A DNA stretch of 64,000 nucleotides, taken from Dictyobacter alpinus (lineage in GTDB: Bacteria; Chloroflexota; Ktedonobacteria; Ktedonobacterales; Ktedonobacteraceae). Position numbers and translations under genes: made by a program. Location: positions 434,001-498,000 of the forward strand of contig NZ_BIFT01000002.1 in the NCBI RefSeq assembly GCF_003967575.1, in the 5' to 3' direction. Below, one piece after another: positions 52,247 through 61,561 of the stretch (positions within the stretch are counted from its first letter, which is position 1; each line of letters opens with the position of its first letter). The notes beneath the pieces were generated by a model. It saw nothing but the letters and a program-made list of their open reading frames with translations. It was not told the DNA's origin and made no database searches.

Positions 52247-53029
52247 TTAGTGTGCGACCTCGTCAAAGCGGATGAGTTGAATACGACGTTCATCAATGAT
52301 GCGCATGATTTCTGGTTCGCAGAGAAGCTGGTAATCAGGCCAGCGAGAGCGGGCAAAGCCGCCAGGTTGGGTATGCTCCTGCCCGATAACGTGCTGCGTC
52401 TCCTCATCAATATAGGTAGGATGAGTCACCAGGAGATATGTTCCGGCCTGGAGTTGGCGCAAGGTCTCTGGCAGCACCTGCCGAATTGGTGGAAGGTACA
52501 CCAGATTGGCAATACCCTTCTCCCAGACCAGACCCTCCTCGTAGGCAATGGCTTTGAATGCCTCATTCAGTGGTCTACGCTGAGCATCTCCCGGGTGAAA
52601 GATCCATCCTATTCCCATATGCTCATCTAGATAGCGTATGTCTAGTCCACAGGAACGTGCCTGGTGAAGTTGAGCCTTAACCTCGCGTATCACTTCATCA
52701 CTATTGACCCCATGGTGAAACAGTTCCCTGGTGGTACGGAAAAAGTAGCCATCCTGGTCAACCAGCGAAGGAACTGTTTCAGGCGGAGAGACCGGACCCC
52801 AACGGGGAGTATCCCACTCCGATGTCAGCGTTATATGCAAGCCCAGGCAGAGGCCCGGAAACTGCTTTACGAGGTTGACAGCATGCTGAAAATTCGGTGC
52901 AGGCACCATAAGCGACGTATTGCGCAGAATGCCGTGTTGAAAAGCGTCGACAATGGCGCGATTTCCTGCCTGAAAGGCCCCCAGGTCATCACCTCGCGTC
53001 AGCAATCGAATACAACGATGTTCATCCAT
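52247..53029 (-). CDS. YdjC/ChbG family carbohydrate deacetylase
   Basis: The 260-residue product has the YdjC motifs RGDDLGAFQAGNRAI (Asp-Asp near residue 12), LGLHITLTSEWDTPRWGPVS, LDEHMGI and LVTHPTY. Family members deacetylate acetylated oligosaccharides such as chitobiose with a metal. Its position as last gene of the ABC operon suggests it trims an imported acetylated sugar. ATG 53029 has GGAGAGAC before it. Confidence 0.83.
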   Translation of the reverse strand: MDEHRCIRLLTRGDDLGAFQAGNRAIVDAFQHGILRNTSLMVPAPNFQHAVNLVKQFPGLCLGLHITLTSEWDTPRWGPVSPPETVPSLVDQDGYFFRTTRELFHHGVNSDEVIREVKAQLHQARSCGLDIRYLDEHMGIGWIFHPGDAQRRPLNEAFKAIAYEEGLVWEKGIANLVYLPPIRQVLPETLRQLQAGTYLLVTHPTYIDEETQHVIGQEHTQPGGFARSRWPDYQLLCEPEIMRIIDERRIQLIRFDEVAH

Positions 53030-53059
53030 GAAAAGTCTCTCCTGCAAGTAAGGGAATGC

Positions 53060-53962
53060 CTATGATTTCACTGCTCCTGCAACGCCATTGATAAAGTAGC
53101 GTTGCAGCAAGACAAAGACCAGGATAATGGGAGCCAGCGTAATTACCGAGCCAGCGGCCAGCGAGGTCCAATCAATGGTATTCTGGCCTACGAAGGCAAA
53201 CATACCGACAGCCAGCGTCCGTAGCTCTGGCACCCCCAATGTAAAGACCAGGGGCACAAAGAAATTGTTCCACGAGCCAATAAAGGTCATTAATGCGACC
53301 GTGGCAATGATTGGACCGGAGAGCGGTAACATGATCATCCAGAAACGCTGGTGGAAGCTCGCACCATCCACACGGGCTGCATCTTCAATTTCTTTGGCAA
53401 TTGACGAGAAATAGCCCATAAACAGGAAGGTGCTAAAGACTACACCTCCCGCGGTCTCCACGATAATCACGGAGCCAAGCGTATTGAGCAGACCAAGTTG
53501 TGTAATCAGGTCAAAAATCGGAATAATGGTATAGCCATGGGGGAGGAAGAGGGTCAGTGCAATCAGGCCAAGTACCAGACCTTTGCCAGGAAAAGTGGTA
53601 CGTGAAAGCGAGTAACCCGCCATCGCCGTGACCAGAATAACGAGGAACACGACACAGATCGAGACCACAATCGTATTAATAAAGTACTGGCCAAAATTAC
53701 CGTCGTTCCAGGCACGGATATAGTTATCCCAAGCCACCTCTCCAGGCAAGATATTCAGGCCGCGATCAAAAAAGTCTTTGGTTGTTTTGACCGAACTTCC
53801 CAACATCCAGAGAAAAGGATAGATCCAGAAGAAACCACCAACCAACAAAAACAGGTGGACCGGAAGCATTTTCCAGTCCCTCAGACGTTTCTTGAAAGAC
53901 GAGGGCCTGGGTCTGGGACGCGGTGCCGTTCTTTGTGCCCGGCCAATAGAAGTTGTTTGCAT
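53060..53962 (-). CDS. carbohydrate ABC transporter permease, MalG type
   Basis: A 300-residue protein with six helices and the EAA motif EIEDAARVDGASFHQRFWMI in the loop that meets the ATPase. It forms the pore with the other permease. AAGGGAAC precedes the ATG. It starts 15 bp after the MalF-type gene and is followed by YdjC. Confidence 0.9.
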   Translation of the reverse strand: MQTTSIGRAQRTAPRPRPRPSSFKKRLRDWKMLPVHLFLLVGGFFWIYPFLWMLGSSVKTTKDFFDRGLNILPGEVAWDNYIRAWNDGNFGQYFINTIVVSICVVFLVILVTAMAGYSLSRTTFPGKGLVLGLIALTLFLPHGYTIIPIFDLITQLGLLNTLGSVIIVETAGGVVFSTFLFMGYFSSIAKEIEDAARVDGASFHQRFWMIMLPLSGPIIATVALMTFIGSWNNFFVPLVFTLGVPELRTLAVGMFAFVGQNTIDWTSLAAGSVITLAPIILVFVLLQRYFINGVAGAVKS

Positions 53963-53977
53963 CGGAATGTTCCCTTT

Positions 53978-54973
53978 CTAGCCTGCCGACTGCTGCGTAT
54001 TGTGCTTGTTGAGCGAGCGGAACACAAAAATTTGCACGATAGAGAGAGCCATCAGAACCAGGCCATAGAAGAGCGAGGCGGCCGAGGCAAAGCCAACGTT
54101 TGGCTGTAAGTTTAAGCGCGCATCACCAAAGCCCTGGTGATAGATATAGCTATTGACGACCTCCGTTGCGCCATAAGGCCCACCATTGGTCATTACCAGC
54201 ACCAGGTCAAAGACCTGCAAGCTCCCAAGCAGCGCCAGAATGATAATGATCAAGCCAATGGAACGTAGCATAGGAATGGTGACATAGACAAAGCAATTGA
54301 GGCTACTGGCTCCATCAATGCGAGCCGCCTCGTACAGTTCGGCTGGGATAGTTTGCAGACCAGCCATAAAGTAGACCAGATTAATGCCCAGGCCAAGCCA
54401 GATGCCAATGACGATAATGATGCCCAGGGCATACGTCGGGTTCCCTAGCCAATCAATATGTTCATGGGAGAGACGCAAGGTAATTAAAAGCTGATTCAGG
54501 TCATCGCCAAAGTTTGTCAAGATCAATTGAATGACGACCGCGACAACCGCAGGCGAGGTGACCGAGGGAATAAAGTAGACGGCACGATAAAAGGTGGAGA
54601 AGCGCAGTCTGGTATTGTTGAGCACCAGCGCCAGTGCCAGTGCCAGCACGAGCTGAATCGGAACCAGCACCGCGGTATAAATCAGCGTGTGCTGGAATGC
54701 CCCCCAGAAGAACGGATCGCGCACAACCCGCGCAAAGTTATCGAGCCCAACATAGCCAGCAGGATCACCAATACCGTTCCACTGATAGAATGTATAGCCC
54801 AGCGAAGCGATATTGGGATAGATAATAAACGCGAGCAGCAGCAGTAGCATAGGCACCAGGTAGGCATACGACCAGGCGTTTTTTTTCACCTGCTGCCAGA
54901 TTCCTGTCGAGCGCGAATACGCAAGACGAGAACGCGCAGGTGCAGAAGTAGGTGGAGGAGATACGACTTGCAT
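53978..54973 (-). CDS. carbohydrate ABC transporter permease, MalF type
   Basis: A 331-residue membrane protein with the EAA motif ELYEAARIDGASSLNCFVYV and about six helices after a basic N-terminus. ATG 54973 (MQVVSPPPTS) has GAGGAAGGAAA before it, so an upstream in-frame extension is rejected. It follows the substrate-binding protein gene on the same strand. Confidence 0.9.
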   Translation of the reverse strand: MQVVSPPPTSAPARSRLAYSRSTGIWQQVKKNAWSYAYLVPMLLLLLAFIIYPNIASLGYTFYQWNGIGDPAGYVGLDNFARVVRDPFFWGAFQHTLIYTAVLVPIQLVLALALALVLNNTRLRFSTFYRAVYFIPSVTSPAVVAVVIQLILTNFGDDLNQLLITLRLSHEHIDWLGNPTYALGIIIVIGIWLGLGINLVYFMAGLQTIPAELYEAARIDGASSLNCFVYVTIPMLRSIGLIIIILALLGSLQVFDLVLVMTNGGPYGATEVVNSYIYHQGFGDARLNLQPNVGFASAASLFYGLVLMALSIVQIFVFRSLNKHNTQQSAG

Positions 54974-55123
54974 GTTGAATTTCCTTCCTCGGAATGCTTC
55001 ACCGACAGGCAGGCATAGAAAGACAGGCTCGTTGCCAACCATTCCAGGACGTGCTTCCTCTATAAAAGATGAAACAGACATCCTGGATGATCAGACGGCA
55101 GTCATGTTCGAAACGCACAGGGT

Positions 55124-56596
55124 CTACTTCTTCCTGGTGATATAAGGTTTAGTGGGATCCCAATCCGAGAAGATATAGTCATCCGCACTCACTTTATGCC
55201 CCTGCTTTTGCGCCAGTTTGATCGCATCATTGAGTGCCTGCTGCGACTTATCCTGGAAGGTCTGGAGCGCTCCCTGGAGGTCAGTCACCTGACCAGTATA
55301 GTAGCCCGTGAGAATATCGTTCATGGCGGGCGTCACTGGCTGGGGTGAGACATAGCTGACATCAGGATTACGGATCGTGGGATCAGGACCGGTGACCGAG
55401 AATTTGGCTGTGGCGATGTACTGAGAATACGGCTTGAACGAATTGTACTCGGGCTTGTTGTTCTGGGGGAAAATAGAGAGATCTTCACCCATCTGTACCC
55501 AGCGCTTGCCGGCCTCAACACTGTAGAGCCAATCGAACCAGGCAAAGGTTTCATCAGGATACTTGGTTTTAGTTGAGATGGCGAATGTATAGCCCCCTGG
55601 CTTGACTGGAAAGAGGCTCTCAGGCTTCTCGTTTGGTGTAATCAGGGTGGTGAGACTGTAATCGGTGAACTGGTGTTGCTTCCACTCGGACTGATCCCAG
55701 ACACCGCCCACAGTCATACCAAACTTGCCACGCTCAAAGTAGGCACGCGCAACCTCGTCAGAGATAGTCAGGGAGTTGGGATAGATATAGTTTTTGGTTT
55801 TCCACTCTTTGAAGAGATGAATCCAGTCTGCGTAATTACGATTGCTCGCAAAGGTATATTTGCCAGTACGTAGATCAAGATCGCCTGGACCCCCAGGGCA
55901 ATCAGCACCGATGAGGAAGATAAAGAGCCACCAGTTCAATAATGGGAACGAACCATTGCCAAAGCCCAGGCCATACGTCTGTCCACCGCTCTTTTTGGTG
56001 ATCGCCTCAGCAGCGTGCGTGACATCATCCCAGGTGCGAGGAATTTTCACCGATCCATCACTATTTACCAGCCCGGCCTTCCTGAAGACATCATTGTTGA
56101 TATAGAGTTGGAAGGGAACTGCCAGGGCGTTCAAGGGCGCGCTATAGAGCTTACCATCAAAGATATTGCTGCCTTCGTGCAGGGCCAGGTCCGGGAACCT
56201 GGAGCGCCACTTCTCATCAGCCCACTTATTTATGGGCAGCCACCAGTTTTTCTTTACTTGCTCATAAAATGTGGGAGTCTGAGGGATAAGCGCCAGGTCA
56301 GGAATATTGGTACTTCTCTGGGCCAGGGCGACCAGATTATCATACTGGGCATTGGCCTGGGTCGTCTTCTTGATCTTGATGTCAGGATGCGCTTGCTGGA
56401 AAAGCTTGATCTCATTGTCGACCCAGGGTCCCTGGGTGACATAGAAATCCCAGTGTTTGATAGTAGCCGTCTTACTCTTACCACTGCTAGCAGTGTTGGA
56501 ACAGGCAGCAAGGACATCGGCAAGTGAGGCCATTGTAGCAGTTGTCGCGGCAGCTTGCATGAATCGACGTCGATTCATGCTGGGAAGATGCGTCAT
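55124..56596 (-). CDS. sugar ABC transporter substrate-binding lipoprotein
   Basis: A 490-residue family-1 solute-binding protein. The N-terminus has twin arginines (NRRRFMQAA) and a lipobox-like LAAC (about residues 29-32), so it is probably exported by Tat and lipid-anchored. Further landmarks are IKLFQQAHPDIKIKKTTQAN and GYTFAISTKTKYPDETFAWF. Its ligand is likely a plant oligosaccharide given GH74 and GH43 nearby. AAAGGAGCGT precedes the ATG. No ATPase gene is in the window, so a shared MsmK-like ATPase is expected. Confidence 0.88.
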   Translation of the reverse strand: MTHLPSMNRRRFMQAAATTATMASLADVLAACSNTASSGKSKTATIKHWDFYVTQGPWVDNEIKLFQQAHPDIKIKKTTQANAQYDNLVALAQRSTNIPDLALIPQTPTFYEQVKKNWWLPINKWADEKWRSRFPDLALHEGSNIFDGKLYSAPLNALAVPFQLYINNDVFRKAGLVNSDGSVKIPRTWDDVTHAAEAITKKSGGQTYGLGFGNGSFPLLNWWLFIFLIGADCPGGPGDLDLRTGKYTFASNRNYADWIHLFKEWKTKNYIYPNSLTISDEVARAYFERGKFGMTVGGVWDQSEWKQHQFTDYSLTTLITPNEKPESLFPVKPGGYTFAISTKTKYPDETFAWFDWLYSVEAGKRWVQMGEDLSIFPQNNKPEYNSFKPYSQYIATAKFSVTGPDPTIRNPDVSYVSPQPVTPAMNDILTGYYTGQVTDLQGALQTFQDKSQQALNDAIKLAQKQGHKVSADDYIFSDWDPTKPYITRKK

Positions 56597-56617
56597 GAGT
56601 ACGCTCCTTTGCTTTAC

Positions 56618-56634
56618 CTAGAGAAATTCTCTAG
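56618..56634. promoter_or_regulatory. 17-bp inverted repeat in the leader of the ABC operon
   Basis: CTAGAGAA-A-TTCTCTAG lies 21 bp before the start of the substrate-binding protein gene. It could be an operator or a leader hairpin. No second copy was noticed. Confidence 0.5.
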
Positions 56635-56749
56635 CATGTGAACAATTTTCCGTTGCGAATGAGACAACCATGGACACTAGTTATCCTTTACATGCATGCC
56701 TTAAAGACATACAAGCAAATTCATTGGCTAAAAAAGACAATGACTACCC

Positions 56750-56779
56750 TACAAATGGTCATCCGTACGACCATTTGTA
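56750..56779. promoter_or_regulatory. 11-bp inverted repeat between ABC operon and its regulator
   Basis: TACAAATGGTC (56750-56760) and GACCATTTGTA (56769-56779) are perfect inverted copies with eight bases between; TTTTTT follows on the plus strand. It is either a regulator site upstream of the ABC operon or a stem after the regulator gene, whose stop is about 60 bp away. Confidence 0.5.
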
Positions 56780-56841
56780 TTTTTTGCTAGACCCGGGAAT
56801 ATTTTAGAGAATCACTGCGTGTGAAGCGCTAGCCGTGTGAT

Positions 56842-57999
56842 TTATCCCTCACGGAGGCGATAGGGTACATAGACGGTATCCTCATGTGGATGTTCACCAT
56901 TCATCAAGACCTCCAGGAGTAAAAACATACTTTTGACGAGAAGTTCAGGATCTTGTTCGAGCAATGTCATATGCTGCGTACTTCCAAAGAGAATGGGTGA
57001 ATCAAGATTTGAGAGCGAGACAATTTCGACCTCTTTTCCAACATGAATGCCTAATTCGTTAAAGGCTGCCAATGCGCCATCAGTCATCAGATCGTCACTG
57101 ATGTAAATCCCATCTGGCTTTTCTGCCCGAGAGGAGCCAAAGACCTCCTTGGCCAGTAAGTAGCCTCGTTCCTGGTAGGTCAGTGGGCGACTCATTGGCG
57201 TGCTCATCTCTGGAACATAACGAAAAAGGGCAGGATCTGCGGGAAGATTGCATTGCTGCAATGCCTGATAGAAATGATGGGCTTGAACAGAAACATCGTC
57301 GACATGTTGCTCCCATGCAGACCAATACGCAATGCGCTGACACTGTTTCCGTACCAATGCTTCGGCAGCCAGACGTGACGCCTCCATCTCATCATATTTC
57401 ACCATCCAGTCACCACCCCCCGCAAAGACCACGTGGGGCTTGGTGAGCAGGGGAACATGATCGGCCGAATGGGCATTGAAACCAACGATCACGCTGCCAT
57501 CTACCGCAGGCGAGTTGAGCAAAGCAATATGTTCATCTGGTAACTGGTGCGGCATCGTATGACCGGGAAAGTGAAACGAAATCTGCTCATTTTTGGTTTT
57601 TGAGCGCTGCTCTGAGATCTGTGCCAACCGTCCCCAGAGCAATGACCAGAAAGGAGAGGTCGCATGGTCAGCAATCATCGAAATATTAAAGACGACATGG
57701 ACTGAACGCTTTAGGAGTGTATTAGAGACAAAAATACCCTGGCGCTCTTTACGATAAAAAATCTGTTCATACTCGAGCAGGTCCAGGGCCGTGGTCAAGG
57801 TCGCACTAGAAATATTGAAGGTACTACAAAGCTCACGCATCCTGGGCAGACGACTCCCTGGTCCCAACTCAGCCGCAAGTGCCCGCAGACGCTCACACAC
57901 CTCAGCCACCTTGACATTGGCGCGCCGCGTCTGCTCAGAACGACGCAGTTTCGGCCCCTGCAAATCATTCTCATCAAAACTCTTGATACTTGCGTCCAT
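56842..57999 (-). CDS. GntR-type regulator with LacI-like sugar-binding domain
   Basis: The 385-residue protein joins a GntR winged HTH (residues about 28-95; LGPGSRLPRMRELCSTFNIS, SATLTTALDLLEYEQIF) to a periplasmic-binding-type C-domain (about 105-380) with SADHVPLL and PDGIYISDDLMTDGALAAFN, the same layout as AraR. A ligand sugar would release DNA. It is upstream of the ABC operon and is probably its repressor; two TGTTTTAAAACA palindromes upstream indicate autoregulation. Confidence 0.88.
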   Translation of the reverse strand: MDASIKSFDENDLQGPKLRRSEQTRRANVKVAEVCERLRALAAELGPGSRLPRMRELCSTFNISSATLTTALDLLEYEQIFYRKERQGIFVSNTLLKRSVHVVFNISMIADHATSPFWSLLWGRLAQISEQRSKTKNEQISFHFPGHTMPHQLPDEHIALLNSPAVDGSVIVGFNAHSADHVPLLTKPHVVFAGGGDWMVKYDEMEASRLAAEALVRKQCQRIAYWSAWEQHVDDVSVQAHHFYQALQQCNLPADPALFRYVPEMSTPMSRPLTYQERGYLLAKEVFGSSRAEKPDGIYISDDLMTDGALAAFNELGIHVGKEVEIVSLSNLDSPILFGSTQHMTLLEQDPELLVKSMFLLLEVLMNGEHPHEDTVYVPYRLREG

Positions 58000-58032
58000 G
58001 TATAACGACTCGCTTTCCAGGTTTTTTGTCCC

Positions 58033-58161
58033 TTGTTTTAAAACAATAATACCTGTACCTCAGTCAAATGTCAAGATTTTTCGAAGAAAACAAGACATAT
58101 CTCCTTTTTTCTCATAAAAATCCCAATTATTTGCAAGGATTCACCATTTTGTTTTAAAACA
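58033..58161. promoter_or_regulatory. paired TGTTTTAAAACA operators
   Basis: The palindrome TGTTTTAAAACA occurs at 58034-58045 (extended to 14 bp as TTGTTTTAAAACAA) and at 58150-58161, 116 bp apart, both upstream of the GntR-type gene. Paired sites at this distance suggest looping. Confidence 0.7.
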
Positions 58162-58314
58162 GATTAAAAAAAGAGGAAGGCTGGTTGCCGGAAAAGTGCT
58201 CCCATGGAGCTGATAGTCCGCTTCTCATAAATACTGAGAGCAAGGGTTGGTATCTATGAGCACTCGTACAACGTTTCCTGGAGAAACCACTTCCCAACTG
58301 GTATCTTCTGCGCT

Positions 58315-58641
58315 TTACATCTTTTTGTTTGCCATGTTTTTCTGCTCATGTAACTGGATCTGCCCGCCTCTTTCTTTCAGCCAACGTCGCGGATTGAGAA
58401 AACGCCGGTACCGTGCGATGACACGCGTTCCTACAAGTGCTCCTCCTATCCAAAAGGTGATTTCAGCGATCACCGCCAACCCAACGCCTATGCCAACTTT
58501 GGCTCCTGCATTTACTGGCAGAAATGGGAGCGCAAACAAGCAGACCCACAGCAAGGTGGAAAGGACGATCAAGGTCGCGCCAAGCCAGAGCCAGCGCTTT
58601 TTCTCCGCTGACGGAGATTGCGGGATTTCTGATGTGTGCAT
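58315..58641 (-). CDS. small membrane protein, transporter-suffix type
   Basis: The 108-residue product has two membrane helices (LWLGATLIVLSTLLWVCLFA and VGIGVGLAVIAEITFWIGGA) and then GTRVIARYRRFLNPRRWLKE, typical of the small transporter-suffix proteins that sit behind TetR genes. Function is unknown. ATG 58641 has AGAGGAG before it and lies within the end of the TetR gene, so translation is coupled. Confidence 0.78.
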   Translation of the reverse strand: MHTSEIPQSPSAEKKRWLWLGATLIVLSTLLWVCLFALPFLPVNAGAKVGIGVGLAVIAEITFWIGGALVGTRVIARYRRFLNPRRWLKERGGQIQLHEQKNMANKKM

Positions 58642-58646
58642 AGCGA

Positions 58647-59204
58647 TTACTCCTCTGTCGTACGGCTCATCTCTATTAATTTCGCGACGACCTGTTCGCG
58701 TAAGTCCCCAACCGGAGGGGTAAGATGAAAGAGATCGGACAACCACAGCCCATCAACGGCCAGGCGAATAATAGTTCCCATTACTGGATCAATTCCCGCC
58801 TGTTGAGCCTGCTGTTGATAGCGTGCAAAACTCTGTTGGAAAGGTGCCAGGAGTTCGGGATTGGTAGCGAGGGTCGCAAGCAATCCCACGCCCTGTTCCA
58901 GCATCTCGCTCTCCATCTGAAGGGAGGTGCGGATATAGGCCCGCAACCAGCTTCCTGGCTCAGGTTGTTCTGCCGCAAGTACATGCTGTAGTTCCTCATC
59001 AAACTGCCTATCCAGATGATTGACCAGTCCGGAAATCAGAGCCTCTTTGCTCGGATAGTGGTGAAGCAGACCTCCCTTGCTTACACCCGCCTTTTTTGCT
59101 ACAGCCTCCAGCGTCAGATGGGCAACGCCTTGTGTTAAGATAAGCTCGCTGGCTGCCTGAACAATTTTTTGTGTGGTGCGTCGAGTGCGAATATCTCGTG
59201 TCAT
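58647..59204 (-). CDS. TetR family transcriptional regulator
   Basis: The 185-residue product has an N-terminal TetR HTH (IVQAASELILTQGVAHLTLE, AVAKKAGVSKGGLLHHYPSK) and an alpha-helical ligand domain. An extended palindrome (59208-59237) immediately before the start contains its -10 element, so it is autoregulated. The small membrane protein follows in the same operon. Confidence 0.9.
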   Translation of the reverse strand: MTRDIRTRRTTQKIVQAASELILTQGVAHLTLEAVAKKAGVSKGGLLHHYPSKEALISGLVNHLDRQFDEELQHVLAAEQPEPGSWLRAYIRTSLQMESEMLEQGVGLLATLATNPELLAPFQQSFARYQQQAQQAGIDPVMGTIIRLAVDGLWLSDLFHLTPPVGDLREQVVAKLIEMSRTTEE

Positions 59205-59207
59205 AAA

Positions 59208-59237
59208 AATATTATACCGTCCAGACGGTATAATATT
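59208..59237. promoter_or_regulatory. 30-bp TetR operator
   Basis: Arms AATATTATACCGTC (59208-59221) and GACGGTATAATATT (59224-59237) are perfect around a CA centre. TATAAT/TATTAT words inside are -10-like on both strands, so binding would block the promoter. Confidence 0.85.
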
Positions 59238-59544
59238 AAGGACAAATGGTCGGAAACCACGCTACGAGGTCTCAATCGTGCTCAGCCCTGTAAATTGTCA
59301 TTACTGAATTTTTAAGCGATTGCAGAAAGAAATAGTCTGGTGACATAATAGATCCAGGTGATGAAAGGTGTCGTCAATGTGGTCTCTGTATACGAATGCG
59401 GTTCCAACCTTGCTTTGACTCACTTATATGCCCGATCCCCGAAAAGCGGAAAAGAAAGGCATGATGCTCCAAAAGAGCGGATGGTGTCTAGAACTCAGGA
59501 AAACCCTTTCAGGAAACAGGAATAAGAGAAACGAGAGATGTATC

Positions 59545-59951
59545 GTGGATAACTATATTGATAGTAGCATACAGATTGGTGAGATATCCATTGCAGTTCG
59601 TGATTTTGGAGGAAATGGTCTGCCAGTTGTCTTGCTCCATGGCGGAGGACGCAATCTCTGTGACTGGCACCGCACAGTTCCATTTCTGAGCACCTATCAT
59701 CGAGTGGTTGCTCTAGATTTCCTTCAACACCTTGCGAAGGGAAGCGGCATTTCGAAGATGATGTGAACGACCTTGAAGCCGTTATTGCTCACGTTGGTCT
59801 AGATAACCCATTTGTCATTGGTCACTCATTGGGCGGCCTCGTCGCGACCCTTTATGGAGCCCGACACCCTGATTGCCGTGGGGTGGTCAATCTGGAAACG
59901 CCGACCAAACGGAGAGACACAACGCATTTCCTTTCCTCAATCGGCTCATAA
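59545..59951 (+). pseudogene. alpha/beta hydrolase, frameshifted and truncated
   Basis: The start GTG 59545 reads EISIAVRDFGGNGLPVVLLH, then GGGRNLCDWHRT and VVALDF. A frameshift near 59720-59745 follows; the other frame continues KRHFEDDVNDLEAVIAHVGL and FVIGHSLGGLVATLYGARHP, with the nucleophile motif GHSLGG. The end of the gene (the Asp and His of the triad) is absent. After LETPTKRR the sequence joins a beta-propeller gene. Confidence 0.8.
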
Positions 59952-60663
59952 TGTGACCCGTGTCAATGGAATTGTGATCACTGACCAGCAAGAGGTGAAG
60001 GTCGTTGTGCTTTCACAAGATGAGCACCTTGCCGGGGTATGGCAAATCTATGCAAATAATTCGTTCAATCGTATGGCATCACTCCCACCAACGGCCAGTC
60101 CAAATGGGATGGCGCACGATGGAAGAGGAAATCTTTATATTGCTGATGATCTGCTCGGATGTATCTGGCGCGTTGTTCCCGGCGCCTCAAAAGCTGAGGT
60201 CTGGAGTACGAATGCCCTGCTCGCTCGAAATACGACTCCTGGCACCACTCCCTATGGTGCTGATGGGATTAAAGTTTTCCATGAGATCGTCTATGTTTCG
60301 AATCCATCTCAATCGATCATCGTGCGTATTCCTATCCAGCCACAGGGGAGGCCTGGCATCCCGAAAATTCAATTTCAAGGTTCAGCCTTCGCTAATAGTG
60401 ATGATTTCGCATTTGATATTCGCGGAAATCTCTATATTGCCAATATCTTAGACCAGACAATTATTCGTGTCGACCCAACAGGCCATGTGTTCCAACTGCT
60501 TGATCAAAGCAATGGTTTCAATAATCCAACAGCGGTTGCATTCGGAGGAGCCGGAAAAGATCGTTTCAACCTATATATTACGAATGGAGCCTTTAATCCG
60601 CAATATCCTGAAGGAAGCCTGCAACGGAAGACACTTGGTATGCCTGGATATTCTATCCCATAA
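59952..60663 (+). pseudogene. SMP-30/NHL-type beta-propeller protein, N-terminus lost
   Basis: The frame reads TRVNGIVITDQQEVKVVVLS, SPNGMAHDGRGNLYIADDLL, AFDIRGNLYIANILDQTIIR, and NPTAVAFGGAGKDRFNLYIT, about four six-bladed propeller blades of the SMP-30/gluconolactonase kind. The first blades and any start codon or signal are missing. The open frame runs back into the hydrolase fragment without an own start. The end at 60663 looks natural. Confidence 0.7.
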
Positions 60664-60687
60664 AGAAATGAATCGTATTGTATGGTA

Positions 60688-60737
60688 AGGGACGTTTGCA
60701 GGGAGGTAGGCATGCTTACCTCCCTGCAAACGTCCCT
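60688..60737 (+). terminator. long hairpin after the propeller gene
   Basis: Arms 60688-60708 and 60717-60737 form a perfect 21-bp stem with an eight-base loop, 25 bp past the stop. It is followed by TTACC, so no good U-tract is present. Confidence 0.7.
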
Positions 60738-60959
60738 TTACCGAGCGGTGATAAAAACATAGTAGTAGCGCAGACAGCAACACGCTTCCCATCTTTTTTC
60801 AATTCCAAGATTGACACATGAGTGCCCACTGAAACAAAAGGTTTCTACGGGTAGTTTCTGAGAGAACATCTTGCTAATTGCTTGAAAGTTGAGTACACTC
60901 GCAGGAAAACTCGTTATCAGCTCAGTTGGAGGTCGTTTTTTCGGTAGAGAGGGACACGT

Positions 60960-61448
60960 ATGGCATTGCAGAAGCAACCAACACTTATCCTGTTCTGTGG
61001 CTTGCCGGGATCTGGTAAAACAACCCTTGCAAAAAGACTCGAGCAGACAGGCAAGGGCATTCGCATCTGTACTGACGAATGGCAAGAGCATTTAGGCATA
61101 GATCATAGCAATGAGGATTTTCACGAAAAACTGCAGGCTCGGCTCTATACGCTTGCGCTTACGCTTCTCAGCAACGGCCAGGATGTCATCCTGGAAGATG
61201 GCCTCTGGCAAAAATCTGAACGCAGCCAAAAGCGCATGGACGCAAAAAAATGCAACGCCCGCACGGAAATGCACTTTTTTGACCTCTCTTTTGATGAAAT
61301 CTGGCGCAGGTTGGAGAAGAGAAATGAGAAGCTAGCTCACGGGGCTGTGTCAATGAGCAGGCCACAATTTGAGAGCTATTGGCACATATTTCAGCGTCCT
61401 GATGAGAGCGAGCTCAAATTATTCGACACCTACACTATCTACAACTAA
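60960..61448 (+). CDS. AAA P-loop kinase-like ATPase
   Basis: The 162-residue product has Walker A LFCGLPGSGKTTLAKRLEQT (residues about 11-30), a DEWQ segment like a shikimate or gluconate kinase and a lid FDEIWRRLEKRNEKLAHGAV. It resembles small-molecule kinases and zeta-toxin-like ATPases; the substrate is unknown. TTGCTA (near 60873), 17 bp, TACACT may be its promoter. AGAGAGGG precedes the ATG. Confidence 0.85.
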   Translation: MALQKQPTLILFCGLPGSGKTTLAKRLEQTGKGIRICTDEWQEHLGIDHSNEDFHEKLQARLYTLALTLLSNGQDVILEDGLWQKSERSQKRMDAKKCNARTEMHFFDLSFDEIWRRLEKRNEKLAHGAVSMSRPQFESYWHIFQRPDESELKLFDTYTIYN

Positions 61449-61561
61449 CCGTGGCAAGGCAGGATTTCAGGCCACTCGACACGTTTGCAACGCTCGATAA
61501 AGACAGGGCAGCAACTCCATGTTGGAGAGGATGAAGAGTACCACACAAGGGGAGAAGAACC

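Noticed and set aside
56750..56779. AraR box of the Bacillus type
   Set aside because: The inverted repeat has ATTTGT-like ends, but spacing and centre differ from that consensus.
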